In this document: one piece after another, positions 40,603 through 50,185 of the stretch
Numbering within the stretch: the stretch's first letter is position 1
Layout of the letters: the number at the start of each line of letters is the position of its first letter
Source: Xestospongia bergquistia
Lineage: Eukaryota > Porifera > Demospongiae > Haplosclerida > Petrosiidae
Direction: 5' to 3'
Length of the DNA stretch: 64,000 bases
Assembly: GCA_963965975.1 (NCBI GenBank)
Contig: OZ014416.1
Coordinates: 6,200,001 to 6,264,000, forward strand
Notes under the pieces: model-generated
What the model was told of the DNA's origin: nothing
The model's input: only the letters and a program-made list of their open reading frames with translations
The model's database searches: none
Translations under genes and position numbers: made by a program

Positions 40603-43600
40603 TAGTGTGTCAGTGTTACTTATAACACATGACCCAAATTTGTAGCATTATATTTTTAATTTTTTACATTTGCAAAACCTATAAAATACTAATTGATGAC
40701 CTATGTTTAATTTTCATGCAAGTTTTACCAAGAAACAATTTTCAACCAAAGAGTGGTTGATTTAGTCACTGTGGCTATTCTAAATTTGTCAAAAAAATAG
40801 CAAAACATACTAGATGTTCGATTAATATGTATTTAGCAGTCATCGTGAAAAATTAATGAATTTCAAAATCAATGATACCATGAAATCACAACATTCAAGG
40901 AGTCATTTTATCCATAGAAAAAAGTAACAACACATAGTTCACTATAGCAACAGTATGCATGTCACCATAGCAATTCACTATAGCATAAGCATTTATGTCA
41001 CCATAGCAACTGTTACTATAGCAAATAATATGCCATAGCCTTTTCTGATCATTTTTCATCAAAAACCCACAACCTGTGTAAGAATAACACATTAACAAGC
41101 CTTTTCTCACTATAGAGAGTGGAGAAAGACTTCTTGTCAACCATAGTAAATACAAACGTACAATAGAAATACACATGGACTGTATTATCCAATCAAGCAA
41201 CTTATTAAAATCACAGTTTCCTTGCAATAAGAATTCTCAGCACTATGTCCCTCATTGTTCTTATTAGTGAGTAAATACTAAGGATTCATTTATGTCTCAT
41301 TCTTGTATATACTACAATACTTATTTTTTGCATTACTATATATAGTAGTATACATAAGACATGTTGTAGTACGTACAATTGACTGTGAACCCACAAGCAT
41401 TGTCAATTGTTGCATGACATAAATATATCCTTGTTGGCTGGGAATGTACTCATGCAAACAATTTAGAAGCATATGTACGTTAGATGTTCCTAAGATATAC
41501 TGTGTTCCTTAGTTCACTATTACAGCCTTACAGGCATGGTATTTTGAAACAAAACATAACCATTACTACATGTTCTTGGTTGACATAATAATCATGTAAT
41601 GCTGCTTGAATAATAAACTATCCACACACTTCTCCTCTTTGTGTACCATCAAGCATTTGCATTACGAAATTGTAAGTGCAACTCATGAGTAGTAGACTAA
41701 GTAGCAAATATGCCACTCCTGATCACTGTAATCATGTTTGTCAACACTATAACATTGCACTTGCATTGCTTTATAAGTCTTCTTGTTGCTGTGCGTGGGG
41801 GCATAGCAAGGGTTACAGTAGTTTGTCAGTGTGTATATCTGTGTGTGTCTGTTGCCTGGGGAAATGACTTTGAACTGCTTTAACTCGGCAAACACGGCAC
41901 TGGTAGCCACCAAACTATAGTTGATGGTAGCAAAAATTCTGTACTTCTTAAAAATACTGCCAAAAGGAGCATCAAACGAACTAAAAGCTTTAAAAGTCTG
42001 AAAAACCTTTGAAAAAAAGCACAGCTTTCAGGGAAGACTTGAGAATTCGAATAAAAACCTCCTGCTAATGTTCTCATGAAGGTTCGAACATTCGAGAATG
42101 TTCGAACATTTTGGCCGGGTTCAATAGATTCGAAGAAACTTTCATGCCTTCGAATATTTAATAGTCGTGAACAATAATTAACTCCTCCACATTAATTGAT
42201 CACGTGATTAGTGTTTTAAGTTTTGTTAGTGTTGTTAGTTTTCATAGCGTTATGGCTAAAAACCTTAAAAGTGATGTCTGGCAATACTTTTCATAATGAA
42301 ATGCAAGTATCTCGTAGTATTAATCCATTAGCTTGGTGGAAAGAAAATGAACGATTTTATCCAAGTTTGTTAAAGTTTCAAGGAACATTCTAAGTATACC
42401 ATCCACTTCTACATCATCTGAAAGATTTTTTTGTCGCCGGATTAACCATAAGCAAGTTAAGATCAAATTTAAGCTCTGAAAATGTTAATGCATAGTTATT
42501 TTTGAATAAAAACTTGAAAGAGTTTTAACATTTTGTGGTTTTACAATTTATATTTATCCAAACATTTTTGTGGTATCATTCCACCAACGCACGATAGCGA
42601 GCAAACATTCGGTATATTTGAAGGTCAACGCAACAAACCTTCGAAGTGCTATATTCTACATTCATTAAAACTCTACCTCCTACATACAGCTTATGACATT
42701 TTCCAACTTTTTTAAGTGAGGAGTTTTGCAAAAATACTTCTTTGGAAAGTTATGACAGTTTTACTAACTTTTGACAGTTATCTTTGTTGATACATTGAGC
42801 GCGAACTAAAAATACTAGCACCATAGCTGTCATTGGAGAATCACAAACTATGTCTTGATGTTATATTGAATGAATGTACAAAAGAAGAAGGAAATTAAAT
42901 AGACCATTGAATTAATTTTAGTGTTACAATATTCACTTTTAGTGTCATTGTGGAATAGTTACACAGAGACATTTTATATACAAAGGTAGTAATATTTAAT
43001 AATATTTAATATTTGTATAAATACTGAACCACAATGTCATTATTCCACATCAATTACATCAAAATGTGAAGAAATTAAAAAAAATACATGTAACAACTTT
43101 TCCTTCTGTTCAGACTTAGTAAATACAATAATAAATGTTAGACATATAGTATTTCTTCTCCTAATAAACTACAATGACATTCTATAGCCATGTTTGACAT
43201 ATTGGTAGTCTTTATTAACTAGTTAAAGAGGGTAGTCTTTGATATGATCTCTAACATATGTTCATATGTTTGGCTTTGGATTTGCCATGTCAGTCTTCCT
43301 TGTCAGTGTATAATGTACAAGCTTTTTTTTTTAACTGAATCAGTCTTTATATCCTAAACATTCTTAAACTTATTGTAACCAAGTCAATCTGTTTTTTGTC
43401 ATCGTATTACAAATGTAATATATATTCTATTACTTTTTTACAATGCAGTTGTTATTTGTAATTTCTCTGTTTTCATTTTAGTATGGCAATAATCTACTAC
43501 ATTTAGCCTGTCGAAGTGGCAATGAAGACACCATACACTACCTTTTACATAATGTCCAGCTAGATCCAGATCATCGAGTAGCTCTAAACGATCATCAACG

Positions 43601-46600
43601 AATGCCATTAGATTGTATTCCACCATCTAATAGTAACAGATTTCAATTATTGAAATTGTTTCAACCATTTGAACACTGTCACAGAGACTATCTCACAGAT
43701 TCATATGCTAAAGTATTTCTTTGTGGAAAGACAGCAGCTGGTAAAAGCTCACTGGCTGGTATTATCTCTTATCGTGCTATGATGGGACGATATTATGACT
43801 ATGATCCAGAAGAATGCGTTAAAGGTGTTGTATTACAAACCACTGGAATTGACTACCACAGCATTTGTAGTTGGGAAATAGGAAATGTTGTAATTTTTGA
43901 TCTTGCAGGACATGAACAATATTACAGTAGCCATGCTGCAGTATTGGAAACACTTCTGTTGAGATCACCAGCTGTCTTTGCAATTTTAAGCAACCTTACA
44001 GATAAGGAGGAGACAATTAAGAAAGACCTGCTTTTCTGGTTTAACTTTGTTGAAAATGTGAGCATGAAGTTAATTAGCTCAAGTCAAATTCTTGTCATTG
44101 GAAGTCATGTTGATGAACTGCCCAGTGAAAAAGACTTTGAGCCTTTTGTAAATAATGTTGCAAATTCATCTGTTCGTTTTCAGAATTACATGGGGTTTTT
44201 GCCAATAGATTGTCATCGACCAGGAGGAAAAGGTGTCAATGAGGTTTTGAAAAAATTAAATGAGTGCTGTGAAGCTGTTGTAGACAAAAATGATAAAATG
44301 AGCTACCACTGCCACTGTCTAAATTCTTATCTTCAACAGTTGGAGGTTGTTGCTATTAGCCTAGATGAGCTATGTTCCAAATTAATGGAACTAAATGAGC
44401 CTTGTCTTTTGACAGATATATCCATAGTTTTGGAGTTTTTGACCATTCTTGGAAGCAAGGGTCTCATCTTGTTTCTGGCTAACTCATGGGTGATAATTGA
44501 CAAAAAAGCTCTCTTAACTGAAGTAAATGGTGTCTTATTCAATAAAAGCATTGATTGTCAGCGTAAACCAGTTGCCAGTAATACTGGTATAATGCCTATC
44601 TCTTCACTAGCGAACCTTTTCAAAAACCACAACACTGATATGTTGATTCGTTTTTTAACAAGTCTACAGTTTTGTCATCAAATAGACTTGTATGCAGTTT
44701 CTAGTATCATTAACACTGTACCATCTGATGACTTCCCTATTAGTAAAGATGAGAAATTTTTATTCTTTCCAGCACTTATTACAGAAGACAAGGCCACATC
44801 AATCTTTGAAAATACATATGGATTTGGTTGGTGCTTGTGGTGTCCTGACCCACAACAATTTCTCTCCATGCATTTTCTTCATATGCTTCTTCATCACTTA
44901 GCTTTTACTTCCTGTCTTCCTCCCCCCGAGGAAATTGATGTTACTTATAATGCAGCAATCAAGGAATTTGACCGAGTCTGTACTTTGTGGAAAAATGGTG
45001 TTTATTGGAAAGAGGAAAAGAATAATATTGAAGTGATTGTTGAGGTTACTGAAGCCAACCGATGTGTTACGGTTCTCATATCTCACAGCAGTTTAATTGA
45101 AAGTTATCACCTCCGTGCATCAATCATCAAAGAAATTCTTAATCTTAAAAATGAATTATGTCCATGTACTTCAAAACAGTTTGTTATTCCACCTGGTAAT
45201 GTTAAGGATATCATGGATAAGGAACAGAGATATCGTATTGTCTATGCACTAAGAGAAGTTGCTAAGGGAGTACTAGTGAAAGGAACTGCTACTTCCACTA
45301 ATGATGAAAGAGTTGCTGTCCAATTAGTTGTTGGTGAAAAGGAACCATACCTCTGTATTGCCCCTCTTGTAATCAAAGCTCTCTTTACTGACACCAACAA
45401 AGATCTGCCACTACCAGATCACTATGTCCAACATATAGAAGAAGTATGTAGGGAGATCATGGCCCTCTATCCATCATCAGATTTTACCCACCTCTCTGTA
45501 AGAGAACATCTCAACAAATTCAGTATTTTTGCTGGACGTAATCCTTTGGTAAGTTTACATTCATTTTCTCTTAACAGTTTGTCTATGGACTTGTTTATTT
45601 TCTCTACATAGAGTATACCTTCTCCACCAATAAAAGATGAAGTAATACGAAGATTATCAAAACATGTTAAGACAAGAACAACAAAAGGTTCTAATTATAT
45701 CAGTTCTCTCTTGTATTTGACTTAATTATTATTACAGATTTTAATATTCCTGTTGCCAGACCTGACAAAGAGATGTTGTCATCTAATAACAGAGGTATGT
45801 CTACTTGTCAAGAAAATTTCATGTTCCAATAATTATTTTATTTATTCTTTAATTTTCTTATTTTTATAGCTACTACTTTTATATTTGATTACTTAATTTA
45901 TTGTTATATATTGTTACATTGCAGGTAGTAATGATGAGCCAATGCTAGTAAAGAATAGTGGCCAAACATTTGAATTTAGTCATTTCCCAAAATTATGTAC
46001 GTTAGGCAAGTTTATATGACAGTTCTTTATCTTATTGCACTTACAGTTGAAAGGCCTACAAGACGTGAAGTTTTACGGCAATTAGCTTTTATCAATCATC
46101 AATGGCGTAACATTGGTAATGGCCTTGGAGTGAGTTACAGTCACCTTCAAGGTTTAGCTCAATGCAATGATTCAAATCAAACCAGACTTGATCATGTTAT
46201 TCAGAAGTGGTTGGACATGAATGGTCAAGGTGAAGGTGCTCCTGTCACATGGAACACAATCTTGGATGTTTTAAAGGAACCACCTGTTCAGAATGTAAGT
46301 CGAGGAATGAAGATATATGAGTACTTGAAACAAAGTTCTGTACAACAGGATACTCAAAGTAAGTGGCCACTATTAGCTAGAATATGATCTTAAGTTGTTA
46401 TTATTTAGACTGCTTGCATAATAATACAATTGTCAACTACATGTTGACCACATTGGAGGTCACTTTAATTTAAGAGAAATTTTATCCTACCTTTGTAAAA
46501 TTAATAGAGTGACTATTTCACTTGATGAGTGCTGTGACTAGTCCTGTGTAAATTCCTTTGTTTGCAGTATGGATTATCATACAGATAATATTTCAATTTG

Positions 46601-47454
46601 ATATCTAGTACAGTGTTGATATAATAAGATAACATATTGTCATACCACATACTTATTGTTATTAATTGCAAGTGGTCAAAAACTCACTGGTTGTTTAGTC
46701 CAAAATGTATTAAAGTTCACATTGTGTATTGAAATATAAAACTACAGCATCTTTATTTGTCATGTCATTGTATATTATGCATATCTTTTTATTATAGGTA
46801 GTAACAGCGAACTTGTAGGAGAACAGTCCTCTGGAGCTCATGATAATAATGGTAGATATATACACTAGTATATACTATGATCCTTGTTGTACTATGATTT
46901 TATTAGGAGGTGTGGTACATACAAACAAAAGCATAATTGATGATCCAACTGATGGTAAGTTACTTTATCCATATCATCTAACCTGTACATGATTACATAA
47001 TAATTACTAAAATGACTATTTGTTTTTTGCCCTTCACAAAATAGATGCTGATAAATATATTTGTGAGTCTATTACTGAAGACATTAACACTGTTAGTGGT
47101 AAGTCTGTACAGATGACGTCATTACATCATTGAATATATACAGGTAAATGTGATCCATCAAAAATCTTTCAAGCTCATTCTGCTACTCTTTGTGATATAA
47201 TTGTGGATGCTAATCCTCATCGTTTTGTTAACATACTTGTCTCAGCTGATCTGTTACCTCAAGATGTTAAGGAAATTATTAGGATTACAACTGATGTATA
47301 TGATAAAGCTGATAAAATTGTGGAGAAACTACAGAGACTGATAGATGATGATAAACACCCAATTGAGTTGCTGAAGAAAATTTGTGATTTTCTTTTAAAA
47401 CAAACTGACAAGACTTTAAAGGACATTGGTACTAAAATGATGAGTCAACTATAG
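21789..47454 (+). CDS. Ankyrin-repeat / Roc-COR / Death / CARD-like protein (DAPK-type Roco without kinase), 23 exons
   Basis: Exons read from splice sites: 21789-21827, 22742-22843, 23024-23137, 23945-24043, 25717-25815, 26488-26586, 27238-27336, 28496-28597, 28731-28835, 30420-30518, 31676-31774, 34468-34566, 38853-38954, 40032-40133, 43482-45548, 45612-45687, 45738-45794, 45925-45996, 46047-46358, 46798-46851, 46907-46954, 47045-47098, 47144-47454. All junctions are GT-AG. The first 15 exons are phase 0 and the later ones phase 1, giving 1,470 codons with no stop. The protein has about 14 ankyrin repeats (residues ~16-490), Roc with P-loop GKTAAGKS (~535-542), DLAG (593-596) and SHVD (661-664), a COR-like region, a Death domain (~1211-1310) and a C-terminal helical domain (~1367-1469). 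Known Roco proteins are GTPases, and DAPK has ANK-Roc-COR-Death behind a kinase; no kinase is seen here. The start ATG at 21789 opens a 13-codon exon. A role in Death-fold signalling is inferred. Alternative splicing is untested. Confidence 0.88.
22742..24043 (+). CDS. N-terminal ankyrin exons (3 diverged repeats)
   Basis: Three phase-0 exons (22742-22843, 23024-23137, 23945-24043) encode 34, 38 and 33 residues. The first reads as a clear ankyrin helix pair (ELWESSRDGNLDKVKQLL, then NGAN). The second (ITPHTIAYVNDHKV) and third (EIMLAAAERGLVDIIKE) are diverged but keep the helix-turn-helix spacing. Their introns do not resemble each other, unlike the later ankyrin units, so these are probably the older part of the array. 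The third repeat is followed by a 1.67-kb intron in which I see no further exon. Confidence 0.82.
25717..27336 (+). CDS. Three near-identical 33-residue ankyrin exons
   Basis: Exons 25717-25815, 26488-26586 and 27238-27336 are each exactly 99 nt, phase 0, one ankyrin repeat. The shared core is ALHYA, then G-x-IEIVQLLL, then A-K-x-DPNI. Upstream they share a polypyrimidine tract ending in TTCTTTCTATAG or CTGTAG. Downstream the donor is GTTTGT and about 200 nt of intron is nearly the same in each. Variable residues (KLWT/KHWT/DHQT at the start; N/T/R in the turn) fall where ankyrin ligand contacts usually vary. They arose by duplication of an exon together with its flanking intron. Confidence 0.9.
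28496..28835 (+). CDS. Two diverged ankyrin exons inside the array
   Basis: Exons 28496-28597 (34 codons; SPLYLAHWYEHDDVVKLLYS) and 28731-28835 (35 codons; DDLLLTSAENGDIHNVNVAL) are separated by a 133-nt intron. Both are phase 0 and carry ankyrin spacing, but they lack the IEIVQLLL core and the intron repeats of their neighbours. They interrupt the homogeneous series, so the duplicated exons were probably amplified on both sides of an older pair. Confidence 0.85.
29480..30400 (+). repeat. Dispersed ~0.9-kb intronic repeat, copy 1
   Basis: Contains TTTGCTAGGATGAATTCTGA, GTGGTGAGGCCATTTCC, TAAATTGTCATTTCAATATC and ATTGTTGTAGTCTACAAC. Similar sequence lies at ~33,260-34,430 and, in the other gene, at ~55,780-56,530. 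No ORF. Confidence 0.7.
30420..34566 (+). CDS. Three further near-identical ankyrin exons
   Basis: Exons 30420-30518, 31676-31774 and 34468-34566 are again 99 nt, phase 0, with the IEIVQLLL or NEIVQLLL core and donor GTTTGT. They belong to the same family as the exons at 25.7-27.3 kb. The 1.2-2.7 kb introns between them hold copies of the same downstream intron sequence, including an ACATGTACATGTACAT run. A further dispersed repeat lies just upstream of the first (29.5-30.4 kb) and third (33.3-34.4 kb) of these exons. Confidence 0.9.
33260..34430 (+). repeat. Dispersed ~0.9-kb intronic repeat, copy 2
   Basis: Same order of landmarks as copy 1 (GTGGTGAGGTCATTTCC, TAAATTGTCATTTCAATGTC, then AGTACTCTTTTAGAGAGA), with an extra ~200-nt stretch at 33,690-33,900. 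It ends just before the ankyrin exon at 34,468. Confidence 0.7.
34800..36990. other. G+C-richer block inside an intron, unidentified, probably old mobile element
   Basis: Composition changes at ~34,800 and back at ~37,000. Several short open frames occur (for example GLGMATLPSDSAITQFNDDM) but stops break all of them, and I recognise no domain on either strand. It accounts for the unusually long 4.3-kb intron between ankyrin exons at 34,566 and 38,853. Confidence 0.4.
37735..37915 (+). repeat. Dispersed element end, inverted copy at 51,895-52,075
   Basis: Contains AGTATAAATAGGACTGTTTT and GATGATGACAGTTGAACTAA followed by TTGAAACGTTTGGC. The reverse complement is at 51,895-52,075. Just upstream (37,590-37,735) the sequence is G+C-richer than its surroundings, consistent with the tail of a retroelement; the family is not identified. 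Confidence 0.6.
37990..38230 (+). repeat. Exonless copy of the intron unit preceding the ADTV-type ankyrin exons
   Basis: Matches ~38,500-38,750 and ~39,690-39,930 (ATCTTTTTTCTTCAATATTG; AGCTAATAAAGAGAATATGT; TACTTCTCATATTATACAAT) but breaks off before the acceptor and exon. Confidence 0.75.
38853..40133 (+). CDS. Pair of duplicated ankyrin exons (ADTVxLLIKVG type)
   Basis: Exons 38853-38954 and 40032-40133 are 102 nt each, phase 0, and encode very similar 34-residue repeats with HYAA, GHADTV and LLIKVG cores and NTKD at the end. Both are preceded by similar intron sequence of about 340 nt, distinct from that of the earlier ankyrin family. A third copy of this upstream intron at ~37990-38230 has no exon after it. 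They are the last regular repeats before the Roc exon. Confidence 0.88.
40541..40601. repeat. (TA)n microsatellite, ~60 bp
   Basis: Uninterrupted TA dinucleotides in the intron before the Roc exon. Confidence 0.97.
40997..41010 (+). promoter_or_regulatory. Perfect RFX X-box-like site
   Basis: GTCACCATAGCAAC fits GTNRCC-N2-RGYAAC. A one-mismatch copy lies at 40,961-40,974. Both are in a short repeat-rich stretch of the intron before the Roc exon; function is unknown. Confidence 0.3.
42082..42107. promoter_or_regulatory. Perfect 12-bp inverted repeat with heat-shock-element-like pattern
   Basis: Arms GTTCGAACATTC and GAATGTTCGAAC around GA. It contains alternating TTC/GAA blocks as in heat-shock elements, but it lies close to the hAT remnant and may instead be transposon end sequence. 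Confidence 0.4.
42252..42528 (+). pseudogene. Internally deleted hAT transposase remnant
   Basis: ATG at 42252 opens MAKNLKSDVWQYFS, typical of a BED-finger N-terminus. It continues within ~40 nt into the C-terminal hAT dimerisation region: NPLAWWKENERFYPSLLKF, then IPSTSTSSERFF, then LTISKLRSNLSSENVNA and LFLNKNLKEF. Stops and frame changes break it. The catalytic centre is gone, so the copy is an internal-deletion derivative inside the last large intron of the ANK-Roco gene. Confidence 0.75.
43482..45548 (+). CDS. Large exon: last ankyrin repeat, Roc GTPase and COR-like region
   Basis: This 2,067-nt exon (689 codons) starts after TTTTAG and ends at TTTG|GTAAGT. It begins with a final ankyrin-like repeat (NNLLHLACRSGNEDTIHYLL), then a short linker. 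The Roc domain follows: P-loop GKTAAGKSSL, switch II-type DLAGHEQYY, and SHVD where small GTPases have NKxD. The remaining ~470 residues have the size and position of a COR domain but no short motif I can name. Keeping Roc-COR in one exon while the ankyrins are spread over one exon each is striking. If the intron after it is retained, the frame stops at 45609-45611, which would give a form without the Death domain. Confidence 0.88.
45612..45996 (+). CDS. Linker exons between COR and Death domain
   Basis: Three short exons (45612-45687, 45738-45794, 45925-45996) join in phase 1 and encode a polar linker with no domain (starts SIPSPPIKDEVIRRLSKH). The introns are only 50, 130 and 50 nt. The first donor, AAAAG|GTTCTA, is weak. 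Without that splice the frame stops about 45 nt later, so this junction could be an alternative end. Confidence 0.7.
46047..46358 (+). CDS. Death-domain exon
   Basis: A 312-nt exon in phase 1 on both sides. The translation has the Death-fold pattern: REVLRQLA, then WRNIGNGLGVS, then LDHVIQKWLDMNG, VTWNTILDVLKEP and a final helix IYEYLKQ. These match the usual W-x-x-L-A/G-x-x-L-G and W-x-x-x-x-G-x-x-x-T-W-x-x-L spacing. It is clearly paralogous to the second Death domain of the downstream gene (59475-59781), which shares LDHV, VTWxTIL and the YxYLKQ end. Death domains bind other Death domains, so an oligomeric signalling complex is likely. Confidence 0.88.
46798..47098 (+). CDS. Short acidic linker exons
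   Basis: Three exons of 54, 48 and 54 nt (46798-46851, 46907-46954, 47045-47098), all phase 1 at both ends. They encode Ser/Asn/Asp-rich linker between the Death and C-terminal domains. Because every one is symmetric, any can be skipped without changing frame. The downstream gene uses similar phase-1 linker exons. Confidence 0.75.
47144..47454 (+). CDS. C-terminal helical domain, CARD-like, with stop codon
   Basis: Last coding exon, phase 1, ending TAG at 47452-47454. About 100 residues, all-helical in appearance: HSATLCDIIVDANPHRFVN, ADLLPQDVKEIIRI, KADKIVEKLQRLI, HPIELLKKICDFLLKQ, TLKDIGTKMMSQL. The length, hydrophobic spacing and LLPQ turn resemble CARD or another Death-fold subfamily, but no diagnostic residue settles which. 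A GTAAGT-like donor directly after the stop and an acceptor at ~47789 suggest an intron in the 3' untranslated region. Confidence 0.75.
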
Positions 47455-47637
47455 AGTGTAAGTTGAAAATATTACATGAACACATATAACATCTATAATG
47501 TTTGAAGTAGATTAAATAATTAAATTCATAATAATTACTTATTTGGTTATGTATTGAGTTAATAAGTCAAAAGAATATACTAGAAATAACTGACATGTGT
47601 TTTCTCTATTAATTGAATTAATTTATCACAATCTTGT

Positions 47638-47707
47638 AATAATACTAACAATACTAGTGTATTATTATATACAATAATACTAACAATACTAGTGTACTAT
47701 TATATAC
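47638..47707. repeat. 35-bp tandem duplication in the 3' flank of the ANK-Roco gene
   Basis: The unit containing AATACTAACAATACTAGTGT occurs twice in a row with one difference. The rest of 47,455-48,440 is AT-rich non-coding sequence with a possible 3'-UTR intron acceptor at ~47,789. Confidence 0.8.
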
Positions 47708-48444
47708 TCAAAGAGACAAAGACTATATAAATAACAAACTATTAATGTGTAATAAGTTGTAATAACTACATGTTCCTTTCTATTGTAGGTTACATGTTCT
47801 TTGGATATAGTCCTCCCTTTTACATTTTGTTGCATTTGTTGCTATCTAATACTTTATTGAGTAAACTGTATCAGTATTTGTTATTTGAACTAGTAAGTTA
47901 TAATATTATATTGGCTTTGTCTTGTAGATTTCCCTTAATTTGTATATTTTTGATGTAATGTATATATACAATGCATATATATATGCTACATATTACAATT
48001 CACATTTTTAATATTTCGATATTTGCTGCCTCTTAAATTCAATACGTTCTTTCAAGAAAACTTGTAAATTTTCAAAGAGTGCGTGTACTTTAAATATATA
48101 GCCAGATACAGTTAATAGGGAAATTGTAAAATACAAACTAACAATGTGATATTATCAAACATCCTATGCACACACATAATTAAACTCATTTGATATAGAC
48201 AAAAAATTAACTAAGAAGAAACAACTACACAGCTAGAAATCGTACAGTTTCCAATGTTCCCCAAACTTGTGCACTTGGAGTGTACAATATGGTTTCCTTA
48301 GTGATTGAAATACTTAGTGTTCAGCAGTGGAAAATTATTGTGCACCTTCTCTTAATCAATTGTGAATTAATTCATGTGCATTCATTACATTAATACAGTA
48401 GTTTGAAGATGCGATAACACAAAAAAATTCATCAATATTATACT

Positions 48445-49098
48445 TTAAAGCAATGGTGATATAATGTAGACTAAGTCCTGTCCAATTACACATCCAAAGT
48501 TAACTAAAGCTTTAGTATAAACAACTCGACACTTAATGTTAGACAATGGTATAATGCCATAGTTATCAAAAGAAACAGTACTCCATACTTTTGTTGGATA
48601 TCCATACCATACTTTGAACAGAGGATGGTCAAACAAAGACACTACTGCAAACCACTTTTTGTAATATTCTCTTTCCACTCTAGTAACAACTGTACATTCA
48701 AGAAAAAAATTGTACCTGTGGTAGTCTGGTTCAAGAGTAGAATCATATGAACCCAAAACAAATGAAGAGTGAGAATGTCGTCTATCATGACCAGCCAAAA
48801 TATAGTCACCAAACATTATAGCTTTTGTTTGCAAGTGTAAACGTAAGATGTCAAAATCTTTGAGTGGTAGCTCAGCTTTCATTTGCTTATTCAGTTTCTC
48901 AATTTGTGAACTTGAAAATACATGCTCTGTGATTGGTGGAAGGGGAACAAAAGTTGGCAACAAAGAACCAACTTTTAATGATCCTTTGCTAAAATTGAAC
49001 TTTTCAAGGAATGGTGAATACCCTTCAACAAATTCACTTGGCCAGTTATGGACAGCATAAAGTTTAAGAAAAGAAACCGTTGAGCAAGTTGGGTACAA
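48445..49098 (-). pseudogene. CACTA transposase C-terminal fragment
   Basis: 217 residues, intact frame, following the FERMNGILGSYHTNN region after a small frame shift. It reads LYAVHNWPSEFVEGYSPFLE and later KKWFAVVSLFDHPLFKVWYG. These fit the poorly conserved C-terminal tail of CACTA transposases in animals. The stop is just before 48,445; downstream is non-coding AT-rich sequence. Confidence 0.7.
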
Positions 49099-49414
49099 TT
49101 GTTTGTATGATAGGAACCTAAAATACCATTCATCCGTTCAAAAGCAAAACACCAGAATGAGTAAACAGGGCCATAATCTCAAATACATTCATGCAAATGA
49201 CCATGTAAATGCATATTAATAGTCAATGTTCTTTTCCATTAAGCTGTAAAAATTTACAACAAAATCAGTTTAAGAGATCGTCTGCCTCAGATAGCTGAGT
49301 AGCTGTAAGTGATCGATGACAGAGCAATGAACAAGACTTAACAAACAACAAAAAACAGTTGTAATGCTGTGGAGGAAGAATTTCTTGTAAAGAATATAGT
49401 GAAAACAATACTGT

Positions 49415-50185
49415 CTAGTTCTTCCACTGATCAGCTGGAAAACCAGAAAATGAAAATTGTATTTTACTTGGTATGCGACCAATATCATTTGGGCAGTTAA
49501 AACTGTTTACTTTTTCCTGAATTTCTTCAAAGTGTTTTGTTGTTATGATGCCAGTACTTTTCCATACTTCAATTGTGTGTTTTGCAGTACCAAGGAATAG
49601 GTTGTGCGTGGGATCTATAATGCACATATGAGGAGAATCAAAATATGGAAGTTGAAGTAGACAGCTGTACCTTACTCCATCTTCTTTCTCTATAGCTGAT
49701 TGTGATGCTTGAGTAATACATTCCTTATGCTTTTTGACTGCTGCTTTGTGACTATTACCATCCCTTATCTTCCAAAACCTACGATCAAAATTGCTGTAGT
49801 CTGGTTTGTCACCAAAATGTACTGTTGGAAAAGACATAAGGCATCTTGAACAACCCAAAGTTGCTCTGTGACCAAGAATTCCAGAAACGTTTCTAGCAGC
49901 TAGGATATCACATCCAACACATAAAAGTGCTGCACGAACAATTGTATGGCCATAAGTGGATGTTAACATCTCGACTCCCTTACATAACATTTTTAGTTCA
50001 TCTACTAAAGGCTGTAAAAATAAATTTATATGTAATTCTGGTTTCTTGGGTCCAGGAATAATGCCTACAAGAAGTATGTTATGTTGTAAAAAACGCTCTT
50101 TATGTGGGAGGTTAAAGATTGATAAATATACAACACCTTCAGAATGTTGTGTATGTTCAAAGGGTTGGAACCAATCAACATTCAA
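49415..50185 (-). pseudogene. CACTA transposase core fragment
   Basis: The longest intact piece of the element, 256 residues, holds WFQPFEH at the start and the family's LGHRATLGCSRCLMSFP cysteine block. Near the end are DSPHMCIIDPTHNLFLGTAK and FPADQWKN. Upstream, the same frame is recovered after the frame shift near 50,270 (DGQIWKDFLVWKGIPFSSA). Downstream, FWCFAFERMNGILGSYHTNN can be read at ~49,100-49,190 in another frame before the last ORF begins. Confidence 0.85.

Noticed and set aside
40895-41227. 110-codon minus-strand ORF in an intron of the ANK-Roco gene
   Set aside because: Composition is that of AT-rich repeats with the X-box-like motifs; no domain, no splice context, opposite strand to the host gene.
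44333-45086. Minus-strand ORFs opposite the Roc-COR exon
   Set aside because: Shadows of the coding strand; no independent features.
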